Positions 53,662 through 63,503 of a stretch of 64,000 nucleotides of DNA are shown here, in pieces (position 1 is the first letter of the stretch; every line of letters begins with the position of its first letter). Under the pieces are notes generated by a model, which saw only the letters and a list, made by a program, of their open reading frames with translations, did no database searches and was not told the origin of the DNA. Origin of the DNA: Alphaproteobacteria bacterium (GTDB taxonomy: Bacteria > Pseudomonadota > Alphaproteobacteria > Micavibrionales > Micavibrionaceae); NCBI GenBank assembly GCA_017302165.1, contig JAFLCW010000002.1, positions 62,001 through 126,000 on the forward strand, read 5' to 3'. The position numbers and the translations under genes were made by a program.

Positions 53662-56600
53662 GGTGTTCTTCCTTTCTGTGTGTTGAAAACATTTTATAAA
53701 GCGCGGGTAAAACAATCAGCGTCAGCAGCGTGGCCGTGACCAGCCCGCCAATGACGACCGTGGCCAGTGGCTTTTGCACTTCTGCTCCTGTGCCAGTCGC
53801 TAAAGCCATCGGCACGAAGCCGAGGGAAGCCACCAGCGCAGTCATAAGCACAGGCCGTAGCCTCGTTAATGCCCCTTCGATAATCGCTTCCTGCACGGCC
53901 AGTCCTTTTTTTACAAGGTCATTGATGTAGGTAATCATCACCAGACCGTTCAGCACCGCGATACCGGACAGGGCAATAAAACCCACCGCAGCCGGAATAG
54001 AAAATGGCATGTCGCGTAGGAACAGCGTGAGAATACCGCCGGAAATTGCCAGCGGAACACCGCTGAATACCAACAATGCCTGCTTCGCTGATCCCAATGC
54101 CGTAAACAGCATCATGAAAATCAGGAAGAAACAGGCTGGCACAACGATCATCAGGCGGTTTTGCGCCGCGACCAGGTTTTCAAACTGACCGCCCCAATCC
54201 AGCCACAAGCCAGGAGGCAGCTTCGCTTGCTGATCAAGGGCACCCTGGGCTTCCATGACGAAGGAGCCTATATCGCGTCCCCGTACGTTTGCTTGCACCA
54301 CAACACGGCGTTTGCCGTTTTCGCGGCTGATCTGGTTCGGCCCTTCAGACATACGGAACGTTGCCACTTCCTTCAAAGGCACGAATGCACCGCTTTCTCC
54401 ATCCTCATGCGGTACGGGAACGGGAAGATTTTCCAAAGCAGGGATATCCTGCCGGATCGTTTCCGGCAATCGCACCACGATAGGAAAACGCCTGTCGCCT
54501 TCAAAGATCAACCCAGATTCACGCCCGCCAATCGCGGATGAAATCAGATCAAGAATATCGCCGATATTCAGGCCGTACCGCGCAATCGCTTCCTTGTTCA
54601 GGTCGATATCCAGCATGGGAAGACCTGTTGTCTGTTCGACCTTAACATCTGCCGCGCCCTCAATGCTTCTGAGAACAGTAGCAATTTTATTCGCCGTGGC
54701 CGTCATGGTTTCAAATTCATCGCCATAAACCTTTACAGCCACATCACTGCGAACACCGGAGATCAGCTCGTTAAACCGCATCTGGATCGGCTGGGTGTAT
54801 TCATAGTTATTCCCTGGCACTTGACCAACGGCTTTTGCCAATTTTTCGATGAAGTATGGCTTGGTCATGGATTGATCTGGCCACTCTTCATGCGGTTTCA
54901 GGATAATGAACGTATCCGAGACATTGGGCGGCATAGGGTCAGCGGCCATTTCTGCTGTACCTGTCTTGGAATAGACGAATGCTACTTCCGGCAAGGCACT
55001 GATTGCTTTTTCGACCTGTAACTGCATGGCTGTTGATTCCGAAATCCCCGTGCTAGGAATCCGCATCGCATGCATGGCGATATCTTTCTCATCTAAGGAC
55101 GGGATGAATTCCTGCCCCAGACGGCTTCCCACGAAAAGCGAGAAGACAAAGAATATCACTGCCGCCATAACAACAATTTTTGGGCTGTTCAGCGACCAGT
55201 TCAACATAGGCGCATACCCTGACTTTGCCCCCGTCATGATCCGGCTTTCCTTCTCTTCGACTTTGCCAGTAATGCACAAGGCAATCATAGCCGGAACAAA
55301 GGTGATGGAAAGGAAGAAGGCTGCGATCAGAGCGATAATCACCGTCATCGCCATCGGCTCGAACATTTTACCTTCAACGCCCGTAAAGGTCAGCAAGGGC
55401 AGATAGACAGTAATAATAATCATCTGGCCGAAAACAGCGGGCTGAATCATCTGGCGGCTAGCCTCCAGCACTTCTTCCATCCGTTCTTTTAAGGAGAGCA
55501 ATCGCCCCTCGTGGTGCTGACGTTCGGCAAGACGGCGCAAACAGTTCTCCGTGACAATCACGGCCCCATCCACGATCAATCCAAAGTCAAGCGCACCCAT
55601 GCTCATCAAATTGGCGCTAATACCCATTTTAAGCATACCCGTTGCGGTCATCATCATGGTGATAGGGATAACCAAAGCCGTAATGACGGCAGCACGAATA
55701 TTGCCCAATAAAAGGAAGAGAACAACGACAACCAGAAGCGCACCTTCACCAAGGTTTTTCTGAACCGTGTGAATGGTAGCGTTCACGAGCTTGGTACGGT
55801 TCAAGACCGTCTTTGCCTTAATGCCTTCGGGCAGGGATTTATTGATTTCTGCAAGTTTCTTATCGACCGCGCCGGAAACGACACGGCTGTTTTCACCTTT
55901 GAGCATCATCGCCGTACCAACCACGACTTCATGGCCGTTTTCACTGGCACTGCCTGTGCGAAGCTCTTTGCCAAGCGATACGCTGGCGACATCCTTCACA
56001 TATAAAGGAATGCCGCCACGGGTGGAAAGCACCACATTGCCGATCTGATCGACAGTTTCAAGCCGCCCGTCTGCGCGGACAACGTAAGACTCGCCTTTTT
56101 GCTCTAAAAATCCTGCGCCCGTGCTGGCGTTATTACGTTCAAGGGCTTCGATCACGTCAGAAAAACTTAAACCCAAAGCCGCCAGTTTTTGCGGGTCTGG
56201 CTGGACATGATATTGCTGGGCATAGCCACCGATAGCGTCAACTTCCGCAACGCCGGGAACGGTTTTGAGCTGCGGCCTGATAATCCAGTCCTGCACAGTC
56301 CGCAGATACATGGATTTTTCAAAATCGCTCGTGAGCTTACGGCCTTCAGGCGTGGTGAATTCCGCCTCTGGATTTTCGTATTCAACCGTCCACATATAAA
56401 TCTCGCCAAGACCCGTGGAGATTGCACCCATGCGCGGCTCTGCCCCTTCGGGCAAATCTTCTTTGGCCTGCGCCAGGCGCTCATTGACCTGCGCTCTTGC
56501 AAAATAAAGATCGACACCATCCTCAAAGATCACCGTCACCTGCGCGAAACCGTTTCGCGAAATTGAGCGCGTATAGACAAGGCCAGGTATCCCGGCCATT

Positions 56601-56815
56601 GCGGTTTCAATAGGATATGTTACCTGTTTCTCAACTTCGAAAGGCGAAAGTGAAGGAACCTCTACATTGATCGCTACCTGATTATTCGTGATGTCAGGGA
56701 CAGCATCTATAGGCAGCTTGGTCAGGGAATATATCCCGTATGCCGCTAATACTGTTGTGATCATCACGACCAGAAGCCTGTGCGTGATAGAGAAACTGAG
56801 GATTTTTTCAATCAT
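53651..56815 (-). CDS. czcA: heavy-metal RND efflux pump (CzcA/CusA family)
   Basis: 1054 residues, full length. N-terminal start HRLLVVMITTVLAAYGIYSLTKLPIDAVPDITNNQV, and the proton relay DFGLIVDGAVIVTEN in transmembrane helix 4, typical of HME-type pumps. Twelve membrane helices and two large periplasmic loops are evident. With CzcB and CzcC it would pump periplasmic or cytosolic metal to the outside. Zn/Co/Cd or Cu/Ag specificity is open; the CsoR/CopA context leans to copper, the His-rich partner to zinc. Confidence 0.93.
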   Translation of the reverse strand: MIEKILSFSITHRLLVVMITTVLAAYGIYSLTKLPIDAVPDITNNQVAINVEVPSLSPFEVEKQVTYPIETAMAGIPGLVYTRSISRNGFAQVTVIFEDGVDLYFARAQVNERLAQAKEDLPEGAEPRMGAISTGLGEIYMWTVEYENPEAEFTTPEGRKLTSDFEKSMYLRTVQDWIIRPQLKTVPGVAEVDAIGGYAQQYHVQPDPQKLAALGLSFSDVIEALERNNASTGAGFLEQKGESYVVRADGRLETVDQIGNVVLSTRGGIPLYVKDVASVSLGKELRTGSASENGHEVVVGTAMMLKGENSRVVSGAVDKKLAEINKSLPEGIKAKTVLNRTKLVNATIHTVQKNLGEGALLVVVVLFLLLGNIRAAVITALVIPITMMMTATGMLKMGISANLMSMGALDFGLIVDGAVIVTENCLRRLAERQHHEGRLLSLKERMEEVLEASRQMIQPAVFGQMIIITVYLPLLTFTGVEGKMFEPMAMTVIIALIAAFFLSITFVPAMIALCITGKVEEKESRIMTGAKSGYAPMLNWSLNSPKIVVMAAVIFFVFSLFVGSRLGQEFIPSLDEKDIAMHAMRIPSTGISESTAMQLQVEKAISALPEVAFVYSKTGTAEMAADPMPPNVSDTFIILKPHEEWPDQSMTKPYFIEKLAKAVGQVPGNNYEYTQPIQMRFNELISGVRSDVAVKVYGDEFETMTATANKIATVLRSIEGAADVKVEQTTGLPMLDIDLNKEAIARYGLNIGDILDLISSAIGGRESGLIFEGDRRFPIVVRLPETIRQDIPALENLPVPVPHEDGESGAFVPLKEVATFRMSEGPNQISRENGKRRVVVQANVRGRDIGSFVMEAQGALDQQAKLPPGLWLDWGGQFENLVAAQNRLMIVVPACFFLIFMMLFTALGSAKQALLVFSGVPLAISGGILTLFLRDMPFSIPAAVGFIALSGIAVLNGLVMITYINDLVKKGLAVQEAIIEGALTRLRPVLMTALVASLGFVPMALATGTGAEVQKPLATVVIGGLVTATLLTLIVLPALYKMFSTHRKEEHHEI

Positions 56816-56842
56816 GGTTTGACGCTTTCTTAATGTTCGCTT

Positions 56843-58120
56843 TTAGTGTTCGTGGGCGGCTTCTGATTTTCCAAGCTCGGCTTTGAGCGTAAAGGTGCTG
56901 CTCACCGCCACAGGCTCTCCGAACGCCACGCCGGAAACGATCTCGATATGCTGGCTATCTTCACGGCCCGTCATAACATCACGCCGCTCAAAGCCTTTAT
57001 CATTGCGGACAAACACAACGGGCTTGCCTTCAATCGTCTGCACGGCGTCTTTCGGCACGATCAGGTCTGTATCCTGCGCGGAGGTCGCAATAGCGGCATT
57101 GGCAAATTCACCAGGCCTCCATTTACCATCGGCGTTTTCAAGCTCTATGATCGCCTTGGCTGCGCGAGTTTCAGGATCGATGGCGGGACTGACAAAGACC
57201 AGCTTGCCCGTGGCCTTGCCACCGCTGCCCATGACGCTGGCCGTCTGTCCTTCCTTTATGAATGGCAGATCACCTGGCGCAATCGCGGTTTCAACCCAGA
57301 CTATGCTTAAATCTGCAACCGTATAGGCCGAATGCGTGGTATCTACATAGTCACCGAGCGTTAACTCACGGGCGATCACGCGCCCAGGCAGAGGAGAGCG
57401 CAATTCATGAAAACGCGAATTTCCATTATTGGAAATTTCACCGTCCTGACCCAGAGCTTGCAGTTTCTGTTTGAAAAGATCGAGCTTGATCTTGGCTTCC
57501 TGGTGCGCATTTTTAGCAGTTAGATAATCTTGCTCGGCTGTAATTTTCTTATCCCATAGGCCTTTTTCACGGTTGAATGTGGTGCGGGCCAGTTCTTCGG
57601 CACGTTTGGCTGCGAGATAATCAGCAACTGATTCCGCCATCTCGCGGCTTTCGATCAAGGCCAGCACTTCGCCTTTTTCAACAGTATCACCCAGGTTCTT
57701 TTTAGCCTCGGTGACAGTACCGCCCACTTTAGGGACGATTTGCGCCATGCGGTCGGCGGCGGCTACGATCTTGCCTGGAACGGATACTTCCCGCGCCAAT
57801 TTTCCAGGGCCAGCAGCGGCCACTTTAATGCCAGCCGCCGTGATTTGTTCGGAGGTAAGCGCAATCACGCCTTCGGCATGCTCGCCTTCTTCTCCACCAT
57901 GACCATGCCCATCGTCTTTAGCTTCTTCATGGCCGTGGCCATGCTGCTCTTCCTTGCCTTCGTCATGCTTTTCTTCGCCTTCTTCATGACCATGACTATC
58001 GCCATGTCCTTCTGCGGCCTGGGTTGGCGAGACAATATAATTCCATCCAATAACCCCACCTGAAAGAGCAAGAATGGCCACGCCTGTCAAAAGCAGGTTC
58101 TTAATTTTTAGTTTGTTCAT
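56843..58120 (-). CDS. czcB: RND periplasmic adaptor (CzcB/CusB family)
   Basis: 425 residues. A signal anchor (about 5-25) is followed by a highly His/Glu-rich segment (about 35-80: HGHEEGEEKHDEG, HGHGHEEAKDDGHGHGG), then lipoyl/hairpin and beta-barrel domains (VPKVGGTVTEAKKNLGDTVEKGEVLALIES). The His-rich part should bind metal before passing it to the pump. AAAGGA fixes ATG 58120, which overlaps the outer-membrane gene end. Confidence 0.9.
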   Translation of the reverse strand: MNKLKIKNLLLTGVAILALSGGVIGWNYIVSPTQAAEGHGDSHGHEEGEEKHDEGKEEQHGHGHEEAKDDGHGHGGEEGEHAEGVIALTSEQITAAGIKVAAAGPGKLAREVSVPGKIVAAADRMAQIVPKVGGTVTEAKKNLGDTVEKGEVLALIESREMAESVADYLAAKRAEELARTTFNREKGLWDKKITAEQDYLTAKNAHQEAKIKLDLFKQKLQALGQDGEISNNGNSRFHELRSPLPGRVIARELTLGDYVDTTHSAYTVADLSIVWVETAIAPGDLPFIKEGQTASVMGSGGKATGKLVFVSPAIDPETRAAKAIIELENADGKWRPGEFANAAIATSAQDTDLIVPKDAVQTIEGKPVVFVRNDKGFERRDVMTGREDSQHIEIVSGVAFGEPVAVSSTFTLKAELGKSEAAHEH

Positions 58121-59483
58121 TTTTGTGTTCCTTTGTGGGTATGTTCTCTTTGTGTGCGTGTGATTGAATATCGTCATGAATTGCAGCTATTCTTTCGAGC
58201 GCAGCGCGTTGACGGTAATAATCGAGCGACACTTCATTAAGCTGTTTACGCGTATCAAATAGTGTTCGCTGCGCATCCAAGACTTCTAGATAATTAAATT
58301 TACCCGCTTCATAGCCGTCCTGGGCAAAACGGAATGCTTCTTCTGCCCCTGGTAATACAGATGATTTCAAAGCAGTAACTTCGCTATAGGCATTTGAATA
58401 ATTAGCGTGTAGCTCGGTTAATGCGGCCTCAAGATTGAGGCGTGCATTTTGCTCGTCAAGAGCAGCAGCTGTTACATCATGACCAGCACGCTCAATGCCT
58501 GCGCGATTCATATTGAAAACAGGAATAGGAATGGAAAGCCCTACAATAAAGGCTTGCGCATTATCTCCCCTGAAATCCCGTATACCAACGTTTAGAGTAG
58601 GATCAGGAACAGCGTTAGCTTTTTCAAGCGATAACCCAGCTTTTGCACGTTCAATACTAGCCTGCAAATTCATAAAGTCTGGTGTTTTGTCTAAGTACTC
58701 GCGATATTTTTCAATTGCCTCGGGCTGTTTTGGTTCTGGCAAGCTCTCGATACTGGCTGAAAAATCTCTAACATCACCACCCATTAGGGATGACAACATT
58801 TGCTTCTTTGCAGCAAGGTTTCTGTAAGCGCGATCGAGAGAAATTTTGCTTGAAGATAATTCAATCTCTGCTTTATTCTTCTGGATATGCGGCTCTTTAC
58901 CTGCTTGTACTTTGGCGGCCACACTGTTGCGCACTTTGGTCGCAAGGTCCTGCTGCTCTTCCAAAACAGAAACTTCTTGTTGGGCTGCCGCAACCTCCGC
59001 AAACGCAACAGTAACATCACGGATAAGATTAAGTGTTACGCCATCGCTGGTTAAATGTGCGCTGTCTTTTTCTGCATCAGCAATCCGTATACGGCCACTG
59101 CGTTTGCCAGGCATTTCAATGAGCTGTGACACCCCATAAGTCATTTCGGCGCTATCTAAACCATCATAGGCGCCATCCCCGTAAATATTTTCAGCTTCAA
59201 CCGACAGTGAAGGGTTGGGTAAAACTCCTGCAGCAGAGCGACTTGCACTTGCCGCACTTACACGAGCAGAAGACGCGCCGAGCGAAGGAGATTGTTGTAA
59301 AGCCCGATTGATTGCTTGATCCAGGGTTAGGACAGTCTTTTCTATTGGCTGAGTAATAAGTGCTTCAGTCCCTAACTGGGCTGGTTTTGCTTCTTGTGCG
59401 TAAGCAGGAAACGCTGGCAGCAGCGAAACCGCCGCCAGCAAACCCGCCAGAATGCCCAAAGAATAAAAAGTTTTTGTTTTCAT
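58101..59483 (-). CDS. czcC: outer-membrane efflux channel (CzcC/TolC family)
   Basis: 460 residues. Signal peptide (about 1-29, ending AYA), then two OEP repeats: LDQAINRALQQSPSLGASSARV and GKFNYLEVLDAQRTLFDTRKQLNEVSLDYYRQRAALERI. It forms the outer-membrane and periplasmic conduit for the tripartite pump. AAAGGAAAAG precedes the ATG. First of the RND genes in transcription order. Confidence 0.9.
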   Translation of the reverse strand: MKTKTFYSLGILAGLLAAVSLLPAFPAYAQEAKPAQLGTEALITQPIEKTVLTLDQAINRALQQSPSLGASSARVSAASASRSAAGVLPNPSLSVEAENIYGDGAYDGLDSAEMTYGVSQLIEMPGKRSGRIRIADAEKDSAHLTSDGVTLNLIRDVTVAFAEVAAAQQEVSVLEEQQDLATKVRNSVAAKVQAGKEPHIQKNKAEIELSSSKISLDRAYRNLAAKKQMLSSLMGGDVRDFSASIESLPEPKQPEAIEKYREYLDKTPDFMNLQASIERAKAGLSLEKANAVPDPTLNVGIRDFRGDNAQAFIVGLSIPIPVFNMNRAGIERAGHDVTAAALDEQNARLNLEAALTELHANYSNAYSEVTALKSSVLPGAEEAFRFAQDGYEAGKFNYLEVLDAQRTLFDTRKQLNEVSLDYYRQRAALERIAAIHDDIQSHAHKENIPTKEHKNEQTKN

Positions 59484-59499
59484 ATCTGGCTTTTCCTTT

Positions 59500-60081
59500 C
59501 TATTGGCCGCGCTTGGTTAGCCAGTCACGCATGAAAGCAATCTCGCCCTCTTGCGCCTGGATAACATCTTCGGCCAGCTTTTTAACTTGCGGATCTTTTC
59601 CATGCGCCAGGACGATTTTGGCCATGTCGATAGCCCCTTGATGGTGAGGGATCATGCCGCGCATGAAATCAACATCCGCATCACCTGTCGGGGCCATACT
59701 CATATTTTCATGCATAGATTTCATGGCTGGGGCATAAATGTCCGCTGCGCCGTGATTCATCTGCGAATGATCCATGCCGGACATCTCGCCCTTGGCTTTA
59801 GTGGCGCACATCATACTCTTGCCACCGGACATTCCCGCGCAGCAGGTACAGCCATCCTTCATGTCTGAGCAGCATCCGGCCTTAGCGTCTGCTTTCTCTT
59901 TCATTTTACCGCAGCAGGCGCAGGACATACCGTCCTTCATGCTCATCGCGGCGGGTTTGCCTCCCGCCGTTTCAGACGGAACAGAAGACTGTGGCTGCAT
60001 CGTGGTGGAACAAGCCGATAATGCGAGTGTTGCCAGCACGATCAGCGCGGGGCGCGTAGCCCCTGTATTGATGGTAAACAT
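59500..60081 (-). CDS. DUF305 lipoprotein with Cys-rich region
   Basis: 193 residues. Lipobox LSAC (Cys about 24). A Cys/Met-rich region (about 48-90: SCACCGKMKEK, GCCSDMKDGCTCCAGM) precedes the DUF305 ferritin-like domain with FMRGMIPHHQGAIDMAKIVL. DUF305 proteins accompany copper resistance genes and may bind Cu in the envelope. AAGGAG precedes ATG 60081. Confidence 0.84.
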   Translation of the reverse strand: MFTINTGATRPALIVLATLALSACSTTMQPQSSVPSETAGGKPAAMSMKDGMSCACCGKMKEKADAKAGCCSDMKDGCTCCAGMSGGKSMMCATKAKGEMSGMDHSQMNHGAADIYAPAMKSMHENMSMAPTGDADVDFMRGMIPHHQGAIDMAKIVLAHGKDPQVKKLAEDVIQAQEGEIAFMRDWLTKRGQ

Positions 60082-60110
60082 CTTGTTTCTCCTTGTTTGA
60101 TTGAAAAATG

Positions 60111-60151
60111 CGTAACGCAGCTCGAGCCGCTCCAAATGAAGCGGCGTTACG
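60111..60151 (-). other. nested stem-loop in the copper-cluster leader
   Basis: CGTAACGC and GCGTTACG enclose CCGCT-8 nt-AGCGG, a two-tier hairpin in the 104 bases before the DUF305 gene. It lacks a T-tract, so it is more likely an mRNA processing or stability element than a terminator. Confidence 0.45.
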
Positions 60152-60185
60152 GATTTCAAGCCAAACGGCTTAAAGTCCGCTCAAA

Positions 60186-60557
60186 TCAAACAAGGGATTT
60201 TGGGGGGCGTTTAAGAGAGTAAAGAAAATCACCAACGTGAAAATTCACAAATGTTGGTGTTAAAACACTAGCTTGAGCTATGAAAGACACTCCATAATCA
60301 ACAGCGCTCATCACGTGCGATGTGCAGCAATGTGTGCAGTTCATGCATTTCGCCTTAGAGGATTTGCTTTGATCTGAATCTTTTTGTTGATCCTGATCGG
60401 CCTGATGACCTGGGCAATCAGCCATATCCATACCCATGTCGGCCATCTTTTCTAAAGCCACTGGGTTGCAAGAATCTGCTCCAAAAGCATGTGCGGCGGC
60501 TGAATAGCCGCCGAATCCAATCGCGAAAACAAGCAATAGTGTTAGAACTTTCATCAT
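60186..60557 (-). CDS. secreted Cys/His/Met-rich protein of the copper cluster
   Basis: 123 residues. Signal peptide (about 1-24, AAAHA). MGMDMADCPGHQ and KCMNCTHCCTSHV carry a cluster of Met, Cys and His that suits copper binding in the periplasm. I do not know a named family for it; small secreted proteins with this pattern accompany CopA in other bacteria. It lies 46 bases after copA on the same strand. Confidence 0.62.
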   Translation of the reverse strand: MMKVLTLLLVFAIGFGGYSAAAHAFGADSCNPVALEKMADMGMDMADCPGHQADQDQQKDSDQSKSSKAKCMNCTHCCTSHVMSAVDYGVSFIAQASVLTPTFVNFHVGDFLYSLKRPPKSLV

Positions 60558-60603
60558 TATTGAATAGCATACTTAAACTGTATTGACAATATCTTATCCA
60601 ACT

Positions 60604-62838
60604 CTATAGCGATATAACCTTTAATCTTAACGCATTGGCGATAACTGATACTGAGCTTATTGCCATGGCAGCTGCAGCTATGATAGGGCTTAGAACCAAA
60701 CCAAAGGCCGGATAAAGAATCCCCGCTGCCACAGGAACACCTGCCACATTATAAGCAAAGGCAAAGAACAGGTTCTGGCGGATATTGCCCATGACTGCCT
60801 TTGAGAGCCTTTGTGCCCTGACAATGCCCATAAGATCGCCTTTCAGCAGTGTGATGCCCGCGCTTTCCATAGCCACATCCGTTCCTGTTCCCATGGCAAT
60901 GCCAATATCCGCAGCCGCCAGAGCCGGAGCATCGTTCGTGCCATCCCCCGCCATGGCCACAATACGGCCTTCGCTTTGCAGTTTTTTGACAATGCGGCTT
61001 TTATCTTCCGGCAGGACTTCGGCTTCAACTTCATCAATCCCCAATTGACGTGCCACTGCCTGCGCCGTGATTTTGTTATCACCTGTCAACATCACGACAC
61101 GAATTCCGGCGCTGCGCAGTTCCTTGACGGCTTGCGGGGTTGTTGCCTTGATCGGATCGGCAATCGCTAGAAGTCCGGCAGGCGCATGATCGAGCGCAAC
61201 GAAAATTACCGTGGCGCCATTACGCCGCAAATCATCGGCCTGTTTGATCAAACTGGATACATCGACTTTCAAATCTTCCATCAACCGGATATTGCCAAGC
61301 GCAACGGATTTTCCATCGATTCTACCCACAATACCTTTTCCAGTCGGAGAATCGAACTCAGAGGCTTTAGCGATCGTTAGGTTCTTTTCTTTTGCCGCTG
61401 TAATGATGGCATGAGCCAGAGGATGTTCACTTCCCTGTTCTAGGGACGCCGCCAACGACAAAAGATCACTCTCAGAAAGCCCTTGCGCTACGATGTGCGT
61501 CACTTTGGGCTTACCTTCGGTCAGCGTGCCTGTCTTATCAACCACAAGCGTGTCCACTTTCTCCATGCGTTCCAAGGCTTCGGCATTTTTGATCAAAACA
61601 CCAGCCTGTGCGCCACGACCAACACCGACCATGATAGACATGGGTGTCGCCAGACCGAGGGCACAGGGACACGCGATGATGAGAACGCTGACTGCTGCAA
61701 TCAAGCCGTAGCTTAAGGCGGGTGATGGACCGACCATGGCCCATGCAACGAACGCTATAATCGCAACAAGAATGACGGCTGGTACAAACCACGCCGCAAC
61801 GTGATCGGCCAGACGTTGGATCGGCGCGCGGCTGCGCTGTGCTTCGGCCACCATCTGCACAATACGCGAGAGCATGGTGTCGCCGCCCACACGCTCTGCC
61901 TTCATGATGAAACTGCCCGTCTGGTTCATGGTGCCACCAATCAATGTGGCATCTTTTTCTTTCATAACAGGCATGGATTCGCCTGTTACCATCGACTCAT
62001 CCACCGCGCTTTTGCCCTCAATGACGCTTCCATCGACGGGGACGGTTTCGCCAGGGCGGACACGCAAGAGATCGCCCGCATGGACGTGGCTCAGGGGAAT
62101 ATCCTCTTCCGATTCATCCGCGTTGATCCGGCGGGCTGTTTTGGGCGAAAGATTAAGTAACGCTTTAATCGCGCCGCCTGTTTTTTCACGCGCGCGCAAT
62201 TCAAGAACTTGCCCCAGAAGAACAAGGACTGTAATGACAGCAGCGGCTTCAAAATAGACGGGAACCGATCCGTCTGCACGCTGAAAACCAGGAGGGAATA
62301 TCTGCGGCGCCAGTGTAGCAACAATACTGTAAAGCCATGCCATGCCCGTACCGATAGCGATCAGCGTGAACATATTGAGGTTACGCGAAACGATGGACGC
62401 CCAGCCACGCCCAAAAAACGGCTTCCCAGCCCACAGCACCACAGGTGTGGCAAGCGCCAACTGTATCCAGTTCGATGTTGCGCCTGTAACAAGGTGTATG
62501 TTGGTGAGATGAGCGCCCATTTCCAAGGCGAATACCGGAAGGGTTAAAACCACACCAATCCAGAAACGACGGGTCATATCGATGAGCTCATAGTTGGGGC
62601 CGTCTTCGCCCGTCATCACTTCTGGCTCTAGCGCCATACCGCATATAGGACAGGTTCCAGGGCCTACTTGCCGTACCTGAGGATGCATGGGACAGATATA
62701 AATCGTACCTGGTGGCGCGTCCGCAACCGGACTTTTCTTCGCCTGATGATCATCTCCATTTATCGCGCAGCATGAGCCATGCGACGATTTTTCTTCGGTT
62801 TTCTTATGATCGTGATGATGATGTGAATGATCGGTCAT
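60604..62838 (-). CDS. copA: copper-exporting P1B-type ATPase
   Basis: 744 residues. His-rich start ([11 protein letters not shown]), a heavy-metal-binding YHS-like domain ([26 protein letters not shown]), eight membrane helices, the ion motif [11 protein letters not shown], the phosphorylation site DKTGTLT, the actuator VTGES and the hinge [13 protein letters not shown]. It exports Cu(I) from the cytosol using ATP. No classical CxxC HMA domain; the CPMHP domain replaces it. It follows csoR by 12 bases. Confidence 0.93.
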   Translation of the reverse strand: MTDHSHHHHDHKKTEEKSSHGSCCAINGDDHQAKKSPVADAPPGTIYICPMHPQVRQVGPGTCPICGMALEPEVMTGEDGPNYELIDMTRRFWIGVVLTLPVFALEMGAHLTNIHLVTGATSNWIQLALATPVVLWAGKPFFGRGWASIVSRNLNMFTLIAIGTGMAWLYSIVATLAPQIFPPGFQRADGSVPVYFEAAAVITVLVLLGQVLELRAREKTGGAIKALLNLSPKTARRINADESEEDIPLSHVHAGDLLRVRPGETVPVDGSVIEGKSAVDESMVTGESMPVMKEKDATLIGGTMNQTGSFIMKAERVGGDTMLSRIVQMVAEAQRSRAPIQRLADHVAAWFVPAVILVAIIAFVAWAMVGPSPALSYGLIAAVSVLIIACPCALGLATPMSIMVGVGRGAQAGVLIKNAEALERMEKVDTLVVDKTGTLTEGKPKVTHIVAQGLSESDLLSLAASLEQGSEHPLAHAIITAAKEKNLTIAKASEFDSPTGKGIVGRIDGKSVALGNIRLMEDLKVDVSSLIKQADDLRRNGATVIFVALDHAPAGLLAIADPIKATTPQAVKELRSAGIRVVMLTGDNKITAQAVARQLGIDEVEAEVLPEDKSRIVKKLQSEGRIVAMAGDGTNDAPALAAADIGIAMGTGTDVAMESAGITLLKGDLMGIVRAQRLSKAVMGNIRQNLFFAFAYNVAGVPVAAGILYPAFGLVLSPIIAAAAMAISSVSVIANALRLKVISL

Positions 62839-62850
62839 GGTTGATATTCC

Positions 62851-63135
62851 TTATTCGTCGAATTTTGAAAACAAACGGGTGACTTCCTCGATGGATTTTA
62901 AACGGCTCGCCTTATCGCCGCCTTGCATTGCGCTTGCCACACACGAAGATAAATGACGGCGTAAAATCTCTGTCTCTATTCCTTTAACCGCCGAGCGCAC
63001 GGCGCGCAGCTGGGACAGGATTTCGGGGCAATAACGCCCTTCCTCGACCATATTTTTGACTCCCTCGATCTGTCCCGCAATACGGTTTAAACGTTTGATC
63101 TCTACTTCATGCGAAGGGTGTTTTGGATTTGGCAT
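62851..63135 (-). CDS. csoR: CsoR/RcnR-family copper-sensing repressor
   Basis: 94 residues. KRLNRIAGQIEGVKNMVEEGRYCPEIL, then RRHLSSCVASA, supply the Cys, His and Cys ligands of the Cu(I)-CsoR type. It releases DNA when it binds Cu(I). Just upstream is the matching A/T-G/C palindrome, so it should repress itself and the genes downstream (copA onward). Confidence 0.88.
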   Translation of the reverse strand: MPNPKHPSHEVEIKRLNRIAGQIEGVKNMVEEGRYCPEILSQLRAVRSAVKGIETEILRRHLSSCVASAMQGGDKASRLKSIEEVTRLFSKFDE

Positions 63136-63153
63136 CGACTCTCTCCATTCGAC

Positions 63154-63178
63154 TATATACCCTATAGGGGTATATAGT
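63154..63178. promoter_or_regulatory. CsoR operator overlapping the csoR-copA promoter
   Basis: CTATATACCC-TATAG-GGGTATATAG is a perfect 10-bp inverted repeat with a 5-base centre, the known CsoR operator type (TACCC...GGGTA). It lies about 20 bases before csoR. TTGATT on the minus strand (63198-63193) is a candidate -35, so the operator covers the -10. Confidence 0.82.
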
Positions 63179-63206
63179 ATTAAATGCTACACAATCAAGC
63201 CCCTTA

Positions 63207-63242
63207 AAACAAAACAGCCTGCCAGAAGGCTCCAGCAGGCTG
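63207..63242 (-). terminator. terminator of the DUF2933/TRASH unit
   Basis: CAGCCTGC-12 nt-GCAGGCTG with an A-rich flank at 63207-63214, a T-tract on the minus strand. It separates the upstream two genes from the csoR operon. Confidence 0.75.
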
Positions 63243-63264
63243 CTCTTTAATAGGTATTTATGGA

Positions 63265-63492
63265 TCAGCCCTGCTTTTTATCGTCGTGGCCGTGTTTATG
63301 CCCAAAAATATGCATCAACGGACAGGCCAGTAGGAACAGATACGGCAACGCCACCGCGAGATGCGCCAGATGCACTGTCAATAGATAATAGCTGACAGCA
63401 GCCAAACCCATAATCAAGCCTACTCCTTTCCAAGAGAGAAGCCACGACAGCAATCCCTTCTGGTCATGTATGCAGTGCTTGTCATGATGCAT
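63265..63492 (-). CDS. DUF2933 membrane protein
   Basis: 75 residues. His-rich termini (MHHDKHCIHDQ and FGHKHGHDDKK) flank two membrane spans (LIMGLAAVSYYLLTV, LPYLFLLACPLMHIF). DUF2933 proteins are small partners of copper/silver resistance clusters. It lies 11 bases after the TRASH-domain gene. Confidence 0.78.
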   Translation of the reverse strand: MHHDKHCIHDQKGLLSWLLSWKGVGLIMGLAAVSYYLLTVHLAHLAVALPYLFLLACPLMHIFGHKHGHDDKKQG

Positions 63493-63503
63493 GACGATTC
63501 TCC

